Source of the DNA: Sphingobacterium sp.
Lineage (GTDB): Bacteria > Bacteroidota > Bacteroidia > Sphingobacteriales > Sphingobacteriaceae
Assembly: GCA_031286695.1 (NCBI GenBank)
Contig: JAITTY010000005.1
Coordinates: 682,001-746,000 of the forward strand
Direction of reading: 5' to 3'
Length of the DNA: 64,000 bases
The translations under genes were made by a program, and so were the position numbers. Under the pieces are notes generated by a model, which worked only from the letters and a program-made list of their open reading frames with translations, did no database searches and was not told the DNA's origin. Positions 35,901 to 44,347 of the stretch are shown here, in pieces (within the stretch, counting starts at the first letter, position 1; each line of letters opens with the position of its first letter).

Positions 35901-36714
35901 AGCCTTTACTTTCCCGAGTCAATTTGATGGTAAGAAACCTCATATTGACGGAACTAAAGCTCGTCCGAAAGCTGCAATCCTTCGTGAGAAGGGTTCCAAC
36001 TCCGAACGCGAAATGGCAAATGCCATGTTCTTGGCAGGATTTGACGTGAAAGATGTACACATGACTGATTTGATATCTGGCCGTGAAACGTTGGAAGATA
36101 TTCAATTTATCGGTGCTGTCGGTGGTTTCTCCAACTCAGATGTACTGGGTTCGGCAAAAGGATGGGCCGGTGCTTTCCTTTACAACGAAAAAGCGAAGAA
36201 AGCGCTAACTGATTTCTTTGCCCGTCCAGACACACTTTCGGTCGGTATCTGTAACGGTTGCCAGTTATTCATGGAACTTGAAATGATTAACCCAGAACAT
36301 GAAGTTCACGGAAAAATGCTACACAATACTTCCGGAAAACACGAGTCAAACTTTGTATCTGTAAAAGTTCAGGAAAACAATTCCATCATGTTATCGACAC
36401 TGGCGGGAAGTACATTGGGTGTTTGGATCTCACATGGTGAAGGAAAATTCAATCTTCCGTATGCTGAAGAGCAATACAATATTGTTGCGAAGTATGCATA
36501 TGAACAATATCCGCACAATCCAAATGGTTCAGACTATAATACAGCGATGGTATGTGACAAAACTGGACGCCACTTGGCAACCATGCCACATATTGAACGC
36601 TCTGTTTTCCAATGGCATTGGGCAAACTATCCTAAAGGCCGTCAAGACGAAGTCTCTCCTTGGATAGAGGCATTCGTTAATGCGCGCCAATGGATTGACA
36701 ACCAAAGCAAATAA
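32983..36714 (+). CDS. purL: phosphoribosylformylglycinamidine synthase, single-chain PurL
   Basis: 1243 residues, the large form with a C-terminal glutaminase. Uses glutamine and ATP to turn FGAR into FGAM in purine synthesis. N-terminal region and AIR-synthase halves ([26 protein letters not shown]) precede the glutaminase with Cys in GICNGCQLF and late His/Glu in [16 protein letters not shown] at 32983 is used since the earlier TTG falls in the -7 box. It is monocistronic, ending in a strong terminator; the leader is about 33 nt. Confidence 0.95.
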   Translation: MIHFFENPSNTVYGVQSVNSLSQEDITKLNWLFGNAKKLDDQNLNHYFVGPRAAMVTPWSTNAVEITQNMGIQGIVRIEEFQPVPADFNDFDPMISQKFSMLTQDMYTVNITPEPILEIEDIDAYNKSEGLALNPEEVDYLNNLSTKLGRLLTDSEVFAFSQANSEHCRHKIFNGTFIIDGEEQPTSLFKLIKKTSETNPNEIVSAYKDNVAFIKGPRVTQFAPKSADKPDFYEEKSFDSVLSVKAETHNFPTTVEPFSGAATGSGGEIRDRMAGGQGAIPLAGTAVYMTAYSRLEQNKLNLQSGTVTEPAKDLNKTRPWENAVQERQWLYQTPVDILIKASNGASDFGNKFGQPLITGSVLTFEHEEDGRKLGYDKVIMQAGGVGYGKLDQAKKHTPKTGDKVVILGGENYRIGMGGAAVSSADTGAFGSGIELNAIQRSNPEMQKRAANAVRGLVESDHNPIVSIHDHGAGGHLNCLSELVEETGGLIDLDALPVGDPTLSAKEIIGNESQERMGLVIAEDDIDILKRVADRERAPMYTVGDVTGDHRFTFESKSTGEKPMDYALEDFFGSSPKTFMRDKTVVRNYADLVYDAADIPNYLNQVLQLEAVASKDWLTNKVDRCVGGRVAKQQCAGPLQLALNNVGVMALDYKGKEGIATTIGHSPVAALVDPAAASRTAIAESLSNIVFAPIKNGLAGISLSANWMWAANNEGEDARLYQAVKACSDFAIALGINIPTGKDSLSMKQKYPNGENVIAPGTLIISAAGNCTDITKVVEPVLNKKAGSIYYINLSKDQFKLGGSSFAQIINKLGTEVPTIQDAAYFKTAFNTVQQLINEGQIEAGHDVGSGGLITTLLEMTFADVNLGANYDLSALNESDSVKAFFNENIALVLQAKDDAAFEAIVKAAAVDAVKIGQVTEGNTVTIKNQEAVFSFDVAATRDVWSTTSFLLDSKQSKNGTAQQRFDNYKNQPLAFTFPSQFDGKKPHIDGTKARPKAAILREKGSNSEREMANAMFLAGFDVKDVHMTDLISGRETLEDIQFIGAVGGFSNSDVLGSAKGWAGAFLYNEKAKKALTDFFARPDTLSVGICNGCQLFMELEMINPEHEVHGKMLHNTSGKHESNFVSVKVQENNSIMLSTLAGSTLGVWISHGEGKFNLPYAEEQYNIVAKYAYEQYPHNPNGSDYNTAMVCDKTGRHLATMPHIERSVFQWHWANYPKGRQDEVSPWIEAFVNARQWIDNQSK

Positions 36715-36722
36715 AAAAAGAA

Positions 36723-36756
36723 AAAACTCCTTCATATATGAAGGAGTTTTTTTTTT
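36723..36756 (+). terminator. terminator of purL, shared with the DoxX gene
   Basis: 13-bp perfect stem (36723-36735 with 36738-36750), loop AT, with a T tract to 36756; the A-run at 36714-36726 allows it to act on the minus strand too. The DoxX stop codon lies in the T tract. Confidence 0.85.
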
Positions 36757-37201
36757 AAATATCCCGTTTATATCCAGGTTTGTTCATCATCTGGTCAAGA
36801 GAATATTTTCCAGAGCCCATGACCATAAAGAAGATCAACAAACAGCATACGACTATAGAAAGCCACAATTCGGAATTCAAATAACTAAACCCGTTGGTGA
36901 TATTAACAAAAAATACAGCTCCGACCAGCACTGGAAATAATAGCAGCGAAGCCAAACGGGTTTGAAAACCTAAAATAAGAAACAGTCCACCGACTAAATG
37001 GGTAAAAACCACATAGTGAACAGCACCCCACGATGACAGGTGGAAACTGCTCTGCTCAATCATGTGCTGAACAACATCCCTGTCGTTTACGAAACTTACA
37101 CCTTTGGCAAAAATAACTACCCCAAGTGCAATTCTGAGGTAATCAATCCATTGCGGATGATGTGCATCTCCCCAATGTTCAATTTTGTGTATCAGGTTCA
37201 T
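36755..37201 (-). CDS. DoxX-family membrane protein
   Basis: 148 residues with four membrane helices (WIDYLRIALGVVIFAKGVSF; VHYVVFTHLVGGLFLILGF; LASLLLFPVLVGAVFFVN; LWLSIVVCCLLIFFMVMG), the DoxX/SURF4-like layout. Family members take part in quinone or thiol redox chemistry; no precise role is claimed. An exceptional Shine-Dalgarno sequence (37207-37214) precedes the ATG, and a tetranucleotide repeat lies 160 bp upstream. Confidence 0.8.
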   Translation of the reverse strand: MNLIHKIEHWGDAHHPQWIDYLRIALGVVIFAKGVSFVNDRDVVQHMIEQSSFHLSSWGAVHYVVFTHLVGGLFLILGFQTRLASLLLFPVLVGAVFFVNITNGFSYLNSELWLSIVVCCLLIFFMVMGSGKYSLDQMMNKPGYKRDI

Positions 37202-37206
37202 AATAT

Positions 37207-37214
37207 ACCTCCTT
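37207..37214 (-). promoter_or_regulatory. consensus Shine-Dalgarno sequence of the DoxX gene
   Basis: AAGGAGGT on the minus strand, 5 nt before the ATG at 37201. Nearly all other genes in the window lack such a site. Confidence 0.6.
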
Positions 37215-37361
37215 TTATAGATGGTTATAAGCTAATAACAGTTGAAAAGTAAAAAAGTTGTTCACAAGAGATGATTCACTATCAAAATGTTACGAAGGAA
37301 ACAATGATCATCCCTTTACCGGATTATTTTGATTCACTGAACATTTTTTAACCACATTGCT

Positions 37362-37424
<63 letters not shown>

Positions 37425-37434
37425 GACCTTGCTA

Positions 37435-38349
37435 TTAGGGGAAGAAGATCCGGATCACAAAGTCCCAGAATAAAGTGGTCAGCAATCCAGCAACAATACT
37501 AAAGCCGATGACCAGATTGACCAGTTTCGTATTCAAATGATATTGTTCGGCAATAATACCTGAAGTTACCAAGGTTGGCATAGCTGCTTCAAAAATGCTG
37601 ATCCTTGCAACCGATCCCTTTACCCCCAGCAATAAAGCAAACATGCAGACAAGCAGCGGTGCCAAAATCAGCTTATAGGTCATCGCTGTACTGATTTGCG
37701 ATGCTTGCTGTCTCCAGCCATCGAACTTAAGCTGCAGACCAATAGAGAACAGCGCCAAGGGTCCCACTGTAGCAACGAGCTTATCGAAAAAAGGCTCGGC
37801 AACCGAAAGGTCGACAAATCGAGATAGCAGCAATGCGGCTGTGCAGCCGATTAAAGGAGGAAAGCTAATCAGCTTTCGAAGCATAAATGTCACATCAATT
37901 GTCTCACCTTCATGTACATTAGCTTTGAGTGCATTGATAATTCCTGCAGTAGAAAGCAGCACAAATGTGGTCTGATCACAGATAATCGCAATGGGCAGCT
38001 GCGCCTCACCAAAATAAGCAATAATCAGCGGGAAACCGATAAAAGAAGTGTTACTGTATCCTGCCGCCAGCTCCAAACTGCTTCGTGAACGTTGCTTATA
38101 GTTTTTGCGTTTACAGTATAATTCCATAAATAACCAACTACCTGCCCAAACTAAGATCGCAGAAAACACCGGGAACAGGAGCTCAGATGACCATACAATC
38201 TTCGGAATATATTTGAAAGACACCGCCGGCAAGGCAAAATAGAGAATCCAGGTATTGATTCCTTTGTGCGCTTCGGAATGAATTAAATTTGTTCTCCGCA
38301 ACAGCATTCCTGCTGCGATACAAAATGCTATCATTATAAAATTAACCAT
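37435..38349 (-). CDS. AEC-family (auxin efflux carrier-like) transporter
   Basis: 304 residues with ten hydrophobic segments. GYSNTSFIGFPLIIAYFGE and the matching late segment AAMPTLVTSGIIAEQYHLN are the characteristic half-repeat motifs of the family, which exports or takes up small carboxylates and other organic anions. Substrate unknown. The AraC-type regulator on the opposite strand shares its upstream region. Confidence 0.85.
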   Translation of the reverse strand: MVNFIMIAFCIAAGMLLRRTNLIHSEAHKGINTWILYFALPAVSFKYIPKIVWSSELLFPVFSAILVWAGSWLFMELYCKRKNYKQRSRSSLELAAGYSNTSFIGFPLIIAYFGEAQLPIAIICDQTTFVLLSTAGIINALKANVHEGETIDVTFMLRKLISFPPLIGCTAALLLSRFVDLSVAEPFFDKLVATVGPLALFSIGLQLKFDGWRQQASQISTAMTYKLILAPLLVCMFALLLGVKGSVARISIFEAAMPTLVTSGIIAEQYHLNTKLVNLVIGFSIVAGLLTTLFWDFVIRIFFP

Positions 38350-38403
38350 GTTTTCTTACCATTTTATCCGACACAAAAGTGCAATAGAACGCGAGGTAAA
38401 AAC

Positions 38404-38432
38404 ATGTACAAATACATTATTTTTATGTACAT
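38404..38432. promoter_or_regulatory. candidate AraC-type operator (direct repeat, 21-bp spacing)
   Basis: ATGTACA occurs at 38404-38410 and again at 38425-38431, exactly 21 bp (two helix turns) apart, within the 108-bp gap between the AEC carrier and the AraC regulator. Each unit contains the palindrome TGTACA. A 7/8 -7 match for the carrier (CACTTTTG, 38374-38381 on the minus strand) lies just downstream. Confidence 0.45.
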
Positions 38433-38457
38433 TTAACCATAAATAGATTGAATTGCC

Positions 38458-39288
38458 ATGCGAAAAAAACAGTTTGAGCCTTTATTGATCAGTGAATTTA
38501 TTGAGGACAACTTTCATTTGCCGCCGCATGAGCAGAATTATTATGAACTTGTGTATATACGCTCCGGTAAAGGGAGTCACGTGATCAACAAATTTGAACT
38601 GGATTATGAACGTGGGGATGTTTTTTTGATCAGCCCTGCCGACAGGCACTATTTTAAAATCGCAGAAAAAACACATTTTCTATTTATTCTATTTACGGAC
38701 AACTACTTCCTCCAGAATAAACGAAACCAAAAGCTCTATGCCTGGATCATGGAATTGATGAATGATAGAGCGCTTAAAGAACGCAAATTGGTGATGGACG
38801 AGCATTATCGCCTCATGTATTCACATCTTATGGAAGCAATCCGATTGTATGCCGCCACCGCAATTAGCCAAAGTTCCGAATGGCTGTTTGACCAGCTTGT
38901 CGCGATATTTGGGCTCTATAAAGAAATATCAGAAATACAGCGGTCCCCTCAGTATCAGGAGCTTTTCATCGACCGTTCCATTTCTGCTTATATCCATCAG
39001 CATATTTTTACGCCCGATTTGCTTCAGGTCAAAACACTTGCACAAAAATTCAACATCGCCCCATCCTACTTTGGTATCTACTTTAAAAAAAACTTCGGGA
39101 CAAGTTTAAGGGCCTACATCAATACCTATCGCATCGAACTGATCGAAAACAGAATCAAGTCCAAAGACTACACCTTGAAACAAATTGCGGCAGAACTGGG
39201 ATTTATTGATGAAAGCCACCTCTCCCATTTTTATAAACGTGTGAAAGGTTTTAGTCCACTTAGCTACCGGAAAAGCCTAAATAAATAG
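38458..39288 (+). CDS. AraC-family transcriptional regulator
   Basis: 276 residues. A cupin-type sensing domain (VYIRSGKGSHVINKFELDY, RGDVFLISPADRHYF) comes first, then two helix-turn-helix motifs (LKTLAQKFNIAPSYFGIYFKK-type segment and LKQIAAELGFIDESHLSHFYK) at the C-terminus. It is transcribed away from the AEC carrier and probably controls it in response to the carried compound; the ligand is unknown. Confidence 0.9.
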   Translation: MRKKQFEPLLISEFIEDNFHLPPHEQNYYELVYIRSGKGSHVINKFELDYERGDVFLISPADRHYFKIAEKTHFLFILFTDNYFLQNKRNQKLYAWIMELMNDRALKERKLVMDEHYRLMYSHLMEAIRLYAATAISQSSEWLFDQLVAIFGLYKEISEIQRSPQYQELFIDRSISAYIHQHIFTPDLLQVKTLAQKFNIAPSYFGIYFKKNFGTSLRAYINTYRIELIENRIKSKDYTLKQIAAELGFIDESHLSHFYKRVKGFSPLSYRKSLNK

Positions 39289-39345
39289 CCATTGTTCCCA
39301 AACAAAGGCTTTTTATGAATTCCATAAACGAGCTGCCTCGATGCA

Positions 39346-41685
39346 CTAATTTCCCTTGGGCGGAATGACACTGTAAAACTTCAGCCCTTCAGCTTCAAAT
39401 TTCTTATAAAGTACAAGTAATACATCATTTTTAAAAGATGAAGCATTAGCCGCAAAATTTACCCAGCCGGAAACGCTCAGGTATATCATCTCCTCACTTA
39501 TATCCTGTATACTGATACCGCTATCCCTATCCTTGATAAAATGCACACTGCTTTCCATCGCTTCCTTGATCCATTGTCTAGCTTGTTCCAAATCTGCTTT
39601 CCGGTCAACGTGAAGAACAAAACTCGTCTTGCTGTATTCCTGGGATAATGTCCAATTGACGACTCTGCCCGAAAGCAAATCACCATTTGGAATAATTACA
39701 TCGGCACCATCGCCAGTTTTTAAGACGCTAGCACGTATCCCTATCTCCTTGACACGTCCCTTTTTGTCAGCTAACTCTATCTGATCCCCCACACGAAATG
39801 GTTTATCAAAAACGAGGATAATTCCAGAAACAAAATTATTGATGATATTCTGCATTCCCAGACCGATACCGACACTGAGCGCACCGATGACAACGGTCAG
39901 TTTATCCAAACTCATGCCCAGAGCAGAGATTGCCATAAAAAAACCGATCAAAATAATAGCTAAACGAAATAAGGGAAACAGCGTCATCTTTTGGTTATAC
40001 GCCTGATTGAGCTGTCCGTCTTCCCCTCCGAGAACGATCAAGCTGATATTTTTTTGGAACCAATTGGCTACTAGAAAAACCAGAACTGCAACAACAAGGT
40101 TGCCTAACGTAAATGAAATACTGCCTATACTTCGTACTTTGCCAAAAAATGTTTCGCTTAAAACCAGCAAGGTTTCTATAAATTGCAGGTTATTTGCTAG
40201 CACAATGATTGCCAAAAGCACACAGACGATCCGAAGAATTTCGGTGATGATAGCCAACGTACGCTGTTCATTAAAACGCATCCAGAATCCTGTAGTCAAA
40301 CGATCTTTTTTAAACTGATTACGTACATCAGCCTTAATCATATCAGCAAAATATTGCAGCGTAAAAGATTGAACCAAACCAACGGCACAGGCAATACTAA
40401 AGCTCCGCGAGTGCTCAACATGGCCGATCACATTCAAGGTAATTGCCGTGATATTGAGGATAGCGAAAACGACATAAATAAAATTGCTGATATAGCCCGG
40501 ACTGTCCACATTTTTGATTCGTCGTTTGGTGTAGCTGACAAGTCCGAGTGCGATCAGATTAAAGGCAATACAAACAATCCTTAAAAAGAGGTCATCGCTT
40601 ACGATCATATTTACAAATACGTCCAGCAGATAGAATACAATGAGGATAACGGCAATTTTACGCTGTAATCCGCTCATGCGATGCCGCAGCAAAAACATGA
40701 AGATTAACATGATGACCAATTGGGAAGCCTGCAAAATGAAACTTGGCGTAAAGAAATTGACAAAAGGCAACAGTGTCAAGAGAAAAATAATTGTTTTCCC
40801 AACTATAGCGTCAATCGCAAGTTTATGTTCAGGATCATTTTGTCGAAGAGCATAGGACACCCGTACAATCCAGTAGCAATATCCCAGTCCGAGTACAATC
40901 AGCAGGACACGGCTCGCCCAATCCGTCCGATTAACATATTTATCTATCGATGTATTGTTGCTATAATTACTGCGTATATTATTTAAAATAACATCCTTTG
41001 AAATCGCTGCCGTATTCGCTTTCCAGATTGAACTTTTGCTCGATGTGGAATCGACCTTTTTACTGACATTTTTCACTTCATGCACAGCATCAAGTCGTAT
41101 TAAATGGCGTTGGTTCTTGGCGATAAGTTCATCTATCGTACGGTTGATAGTCTCCAGAGAATCCATTTTTGACGACAGCTTGAGCTGCGCGTTATCAAGG
41201 TATTGATATGCTCGACTATGATTATTAGCACTAATATCATAATGGCTGACCAAGTTCCTGATTTGATCCTGGGTAACATGAAGACTGTTTGAATAATTAC
41301 TGATACTGCCCTTAATAGACTTTAGCTGCCTAATTTCTTCGTGAATACTATTTTTAATTGCAGCAATACTGTCTTTGGCCGATCCTGTATTGGTCGCAGT
41401 ATACGTATTGGATTTTTCATTCAATTGCGCAACGAAATCCGCCATTGAACCTGTTCGAATATTAGAAAGAAAAGTCAAATTGACTTTCTTCAGGTCATTC
41501 CGTAAGGAGTCATTCCCCACTCGTGTAGAATCCGTAACTGACCTCCTATTAAAGCTGCCATGCGCTGCCGTGCGATCACTGGTCAGATTCCGTCTAACCT
41601 GAACGGAATCCTGTGCAAATACTTGTAGCTGAAAAGTCAGAAGACTTAAGACAAAAATAAAACGTGTAACGATGCCCAATTTCAT
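39346..41685 (-). CDS. MscS-type mechanosensitive channel with long N-terminal region
   Basis: 779 residues. Signal peptide (ending QVFA/QDS), a helical coiled-coil periplasmic part (about 25-240), a set of additional membrane helices and the conserved MscS domain at the C-terminus: the pore-lining helix is VVIGALSVGIGLGMQNIINN and the beta domain follows (VFDKPFRVGDQIELADKKG). Gates in response to hypo-osmotic stress. The MscK/YbdG-like size suggests regulated gating. Promoter-like TTG-N21-TTTCTTTG at 41751-41782 precedes it. Confidence 0.9.
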   Translation of the reverse strand: MKLGIVTRFIFVLSLLTFQLQVFAQDSVQVRRNLTSDRTAAHGSFNRRSVTDSTRVGNDSLRNDLKKVNLTFLSNIRTGSMADFVAQLNEKSNTYTATNTGSAKDSIAAIKNSIHEEIRQLKSIKGSISNYSNSLHVTQDQIRNLVSHYDISANNHSRAYQYLDNAQLKLSSKMDSLETINRTIDELIAKNQRHLIRLDAVHEVKNVSKKVDSTSSKSSIWKANTAAISKDVILNNIRSNYSNNTSIDKYVNRTDWASRVLLIVLGLGYCYWIVRVSYALRQNDPEHKLAIDAIVGKTIIFLLTLLPFVNFFTPSFILQASQLVIMLIFMFLLRHRMSGLQRKIAVILIVFYLLDVFVNMIVSDDLFLRIVCIAFNLIALGLVSYTKRRIKNVDSPGYISNFIYVVFAILNITAITLNVIGHVEHSRSFSIACAVGLVQSFTLQYFADMIKADVRNQFKKDRLTTGFWMRFNEQRTLAIITEILRIVCVLLAIIVLANNLQFIETLLVLSETFFGKVRSIGSISFTLGNLVVAVLVFLVANWFQKNISLIVLGGEDGQLNQAYNQKMTLFPLFRLAIILIGFFMAISALGMSLDKLTVVIGALSVGIGLGMQNIINNFVSGIILVFDKPFRVGDQIELADKKGRVKEIGIRASVLKTGDGADVIIPNGDLLSGRVVNWTLSQEYSKTSFVLHVDRKADLEQARQWIKEAMESSVHFIKDRDSGISIQDISEEMIYLSVSGWVNFAANASSFKNDVLLVLYKKFEAEGLKFYSVIPPKGN

Positions 41686-41750
41686 ACTTCTATTTTTTTG
41701 ATTTCCTTTCCCGGCAATGCATAAGCTAATTCGACGGAAAAAACATATTG

Positions 41751-41782
41751 CAAAGAAAGAACCAAAGCTGTTTTTTCGACAA
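41751..41782 (-). promoter_or_regulatory. promoter of the MscS-type gene
   Basis: Minus strand TTG (41780-41782), 21-bp spacer, TTTCTTTG (41751-41758; 7/8 match). It sits in the 114-bp gap after the radical SAM gene. Confidence 0.45.
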
Positions 41783-41799
41783 AAATAAGTTATCTGAAG

Positions 41800-43203
41800 C
41801 TAAAATCGAATAGCATCTGTTAGTTTAAGTTCTTCCAACCTTTTTATTTTATCATCACGATAAAATAAGTTCATCGTCTCAAAAGGAATTAACTTCAGAT
41901 CCTTATTGACGATGTGAACACAAGATTTCTTAACCGCGCGAACATCAAAATCATAGGCATCCATAAAATTCATAATGATAATACGAAATAGATTATCGTA
42001 ATCAAGATCCGGTGCGCACACTTCCGGTAAACAGCAAAGCAGCTGGTTTACCTTTGGCTTCACTTTATCAACAGAAATTCCAGTGCTAAAAATATCTAAT
42101 AGCTGCATCTGAACGCCTTTGTCCTGCTCATAGACAATAGTATTTCGAGATTGGTTATTTAATAGAATTGCAGGATCAATGTGTCGGGTTAATGGAATAC
42201 GCTCTGCTCCAATCTTCAAGATGTATCCCATGGCTAAGGCATCAGGATTACAGGGCACCGGAATAATATCATGGGGATCCAGCAGCGGATATTGGTTCAG
42301 AATTTCCTGACGCACCTCGGTCAGTGTCATTTTATGCTGTTGGGCATCGGACGCATTTCGCCCGGCAATTTCCACTGGTTGAAAGGTTACCCCCCGTACA
42401 CATCGCTGTTGTAGGGCGTAATCCAATATTTCCCCTATTTCATCATCGTTGGTTCCTTTTTCTAAGACGACGACCAATGTTGTACTTAGATTGAGGGCAT
42501 TTAATTTGTCTATGGCCTTTTTTCGGACATCAGTGAGATCTTTGCCCCGAAACTTTTCGAGCACGGATGGGCGAAAGGAATCAAACTGAAGATAGATTTC
42601 AAATTCAGGGGCATACGTGGCGAGTTGCTCAGCAAAACCAGGGTCATTGGCAATTCTGATACCATTCGTATTGAGCATCAGATGCTTGATCGGTTTTGTC
42701 TTCGCGATATCTAAAATCTTAAAAAAATCAGGGTGAATGGTTGGTTCCCCGCCGCTGATCTGCACCACGTCTGGTTCACCTTCACTTGCCACGATTTTGT
42801 CCAACATTTGCTCAATTTCTTCCAGCGATCGATGTCGTCCATAATGGGGAGACGACATAGCGTAACAGGTTGGACAGGTCAGATTGCAGCGGTCGGTTAC
42901 CTCAATGATGGACAGACAGCTATGCTGCTCGTGATCGACACATAGGCCACAATCGTAAGGACAGCCATAATGCACTTCATTGTCAAATTTTAAAGGTGTT
43001 TCAGAGGCTTTATTATAATTACGAATATTCTTATAATAGTCAACATCAGTTGCAATCAGTGTTTTGAAAAAGCCATGATCAGGACAGTTTTTGGTCATAA
43101 ATACCTGCTCATCCTCGATAATAATCTTGGCACCAACTCGCGAAAGGCATGTTGGACATAGGCTAATGGTATAATCGTAGTAGGTGTAGTTTCTAACTGG
43201 CAT
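41800..43203 (-). CDS. MJ0619/Tes-like radical SAM enzyme
   Basis: 467 residues. The radical SAM cluster is ligated by CNLTCPTC (Cys106, Cys110, Cys113) followed by QISGGEPTIHP. Before it come an N-terminal zinc-ribbon-like set (CPTC 16-19, CPDHG 40-44) and GCPYDCGLC with a later Cys (81, 85, 88, 96), and near the C-terminus LLCCLPEVCAPD, MNFMDAYDFDVRAVKKSCVHI and IPFETMN. This layout and C-terminal block resemble what I recall of the archaeal MJ0619 family, whose member Tes joins lipid tails to make tetraethers. No signal peptide. The target may be a lipid acyl chain; this is inference. Third gene of the operon, 11 bp after the 79-residue gene. Confidence 0.72.
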   Translation of the reverse strand: MPVRNYTYYDYTISLCPTCLSRVGAKIIIEDEQVFMTKNCPDHGFFKTLIATDVDYYKNIRNYNKASETPLKFDNEVHYGCPYDCGLCVDHEQHSCLSIIEVTDRCNLTCPTCYAMSSPHYGRHRSLEEIEQMLDKIVASEGEPDVVQISGGEPTIHPDFFKILDIAKTKPIKHLMLNTNGIRIANDPGFAEQLATYAPEFEIYLQFDSFRPSVLEKFRGKDLTDVRKKAIDKLNALNLSTTLVVVLEKGTNDDEIGEILDYALQQRCVRGVTFQPVEIAGRNASDAQQHKMTLTEVRQEILNQYPLLDPHDIIPVPCNPDALAMGYILKIGAERIPLTRHIDPAILLNNQSRNTIVYEQDKGVQMQLLDIFSTGISVDKVKPKVNQLLCCLPEVCAPDLDYDNLFRIIIMNFMDAYDFDVRAVKKSCVHIVNKDLKLIPFETMNLFYRDDKIKRLEELKLTDAIRF

Positions 43204-43214
43204 CGTTTTGATTT

Positions 43215-43454
43215 CTAGTTCATAAAGGTAAGTCCACAGGCAAGTCCTCCTGCCAGCATTGCTCCAATTCCACCCAACAAGACTTTAAGCCAGGGGTTAA
43301 CATTGAATTTTGACTCTTTATTGCCAGCTTTGATAATCGAGCCGATAATAATAACCAAAAGTGCAATACCGATTACAATAGCACCTAAAGTAAGTAGAAA
43401 AAGTCCCAACATCGCGGTACTTTCCGAACCAAATGACCCTTCAAGCAAATACAT
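43215..43454 (-). CDS. small two-helix membrane protein of the lipid-modification operon
   Basis: 79 residues. Two hydrophobic helices (MLGLFLLTLGAIVIGIALLV, about 15-40, and VLLGGIGAMLAGGLACGLTF, about 58-77) with a short polar linker (KAGNKESKFNVNP). I recognise no family. The gap to the upstream gene is 5 bp and to the radical SAM gene 11 bp, so it is clearly part of the operon and could be an anchor or partner for one of the two enzymes. Confidence 0.6.
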   Translation of the reverse strand: MYLLEGSFGSESTAMLGLFLLTLGAIVIGIALLVIIIGSIIKAGNKESKFNVNPWLKVLLGGIGAMLAGGLACGLTFMN

Positions 43455-43459
43455 AATTT

Positions 43460-44218
43460 CTATTTTTTGATTAAACGTTCATTTTTTAATAAATAAATAT
43501 AATAAATTATCACCACGATGCAGGTAATTTGTATGGTACTTAGTCCCAAAAGTATAATTTCCCGGGGCTTAATAAAGTCCAGCAGGAAACGAAAACTAAA
43601 ATAACTAAGCATAAAAAGCTGAAACAACACACCATTTCGATAATTGTATCGCCGTTTAAAAAGTTGGAGTCCTACAAATAAGAGCAGTAAAAATGCGATT
43701 TCATACAGCGCTACCGGATGCCGTTTATAGGCATCACCCAGGTACATCCCCAAGGGAGAGGTTGTGGGTAAACCATAGGTCTGCTCGAACACCCCCGTGT
43801 AAAAACATCCTATCCGACCAATGGCAATTGCGGTAATTAAAGGAAAGACCATCCTATCCCCGGTACTTTCTTTTTTACCCATAATCTTCTTCATCCCTTC
43901 TACGGCAACCAAACCTCCGGCCAAACCACCGATTATTGTATTGTTCACCCAGATGTAGGCCCATTTATGTGTTGCATTGAGTAATTCAGCCGGACGCTCG
44001 AAGGAACCGATAAGATGCGAGCCGATTAAAGCGCCTAGACCTGCTGCTATGACAATAAGAAGTGAATTGCTATGCCCTAAACTTTCCTCATCCTTCCATT
44101 TGAGCAGTTGGTAATAACGCATACCAATAAACATCCCCAGTCCTTCCATAAAAGGATGTAAGAGAAATGTTTTTCCAAACAAATCTATCGTAACCGGAAA
44201 CTCGATCATCATAAGCAT
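43460..44218 (-). CDS. Lgt-like membrane protein with altered active-site motif
   Basis: 252 residues from the ATG at 44218, about seven helices. HPVALYEIAF and AIGRIGCFYTGVFEQTYG align with the Lgt motifs HPxxLYE and GRIGNFINGELxG of prolipoprotein diacylglyceryl transferase, but the Asn known to be essential in E. coli Lgt (Asn146) is Cys here and the Glu is shifted. It is therefore a paralogue with probably different chemistry rather than the housekeeping Lgt. An earlier TTG (44224) falls in a candidate -7 box (TATACTTG, 44222-44229), so ATG 44218 (or 44212/44209) is the start. Confidence 0.75.
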   Translation of the reverse strand: MLMMIEFPVTIDLFGKTFLLHPFMEGLGMFIGMRYYQLLKWKDEESLGHSNSLLIVIAAGLGALIGSHLIGSFERPAELLNATHKWAYIWVNNTIIGGLAGGLVAVEGMKKIMGKKESTGDRMVFPLITAIAIGRIGCFYTGVFEQTYGLPTTSPLGMYLGDAYKRHPVALYEIAFLLLLFVGLQLFKRRYNYRNGVLFQLFMLSYFSFRFLLDFIKPREIILLGLSTIQITCIVVIIYYIYLLKNERLIKK

Positions 44219-44295
44219 AAACAAGTATACGAAAGACGATCAAGAAAATGATAAACAAAAGTTGCTGCACACAGAACAAAACTATTAAAACGAAA

Positions 44296-44322
44296 AAGCC
44301 AGTCCGAGAAATGGACTGGCTT
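44296..44322 (-). terminator. terminator after lysA
   Basis: 10-bp stem (44296-44305 with 44313-44322), A5 run on the left edge gives Us on the minus strand. It separates lysA from the Lgt-like operon. Confidence 0.85.
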
Positions 44323-44347
44323 AGAAATAATTATTTTACCACAGCAA

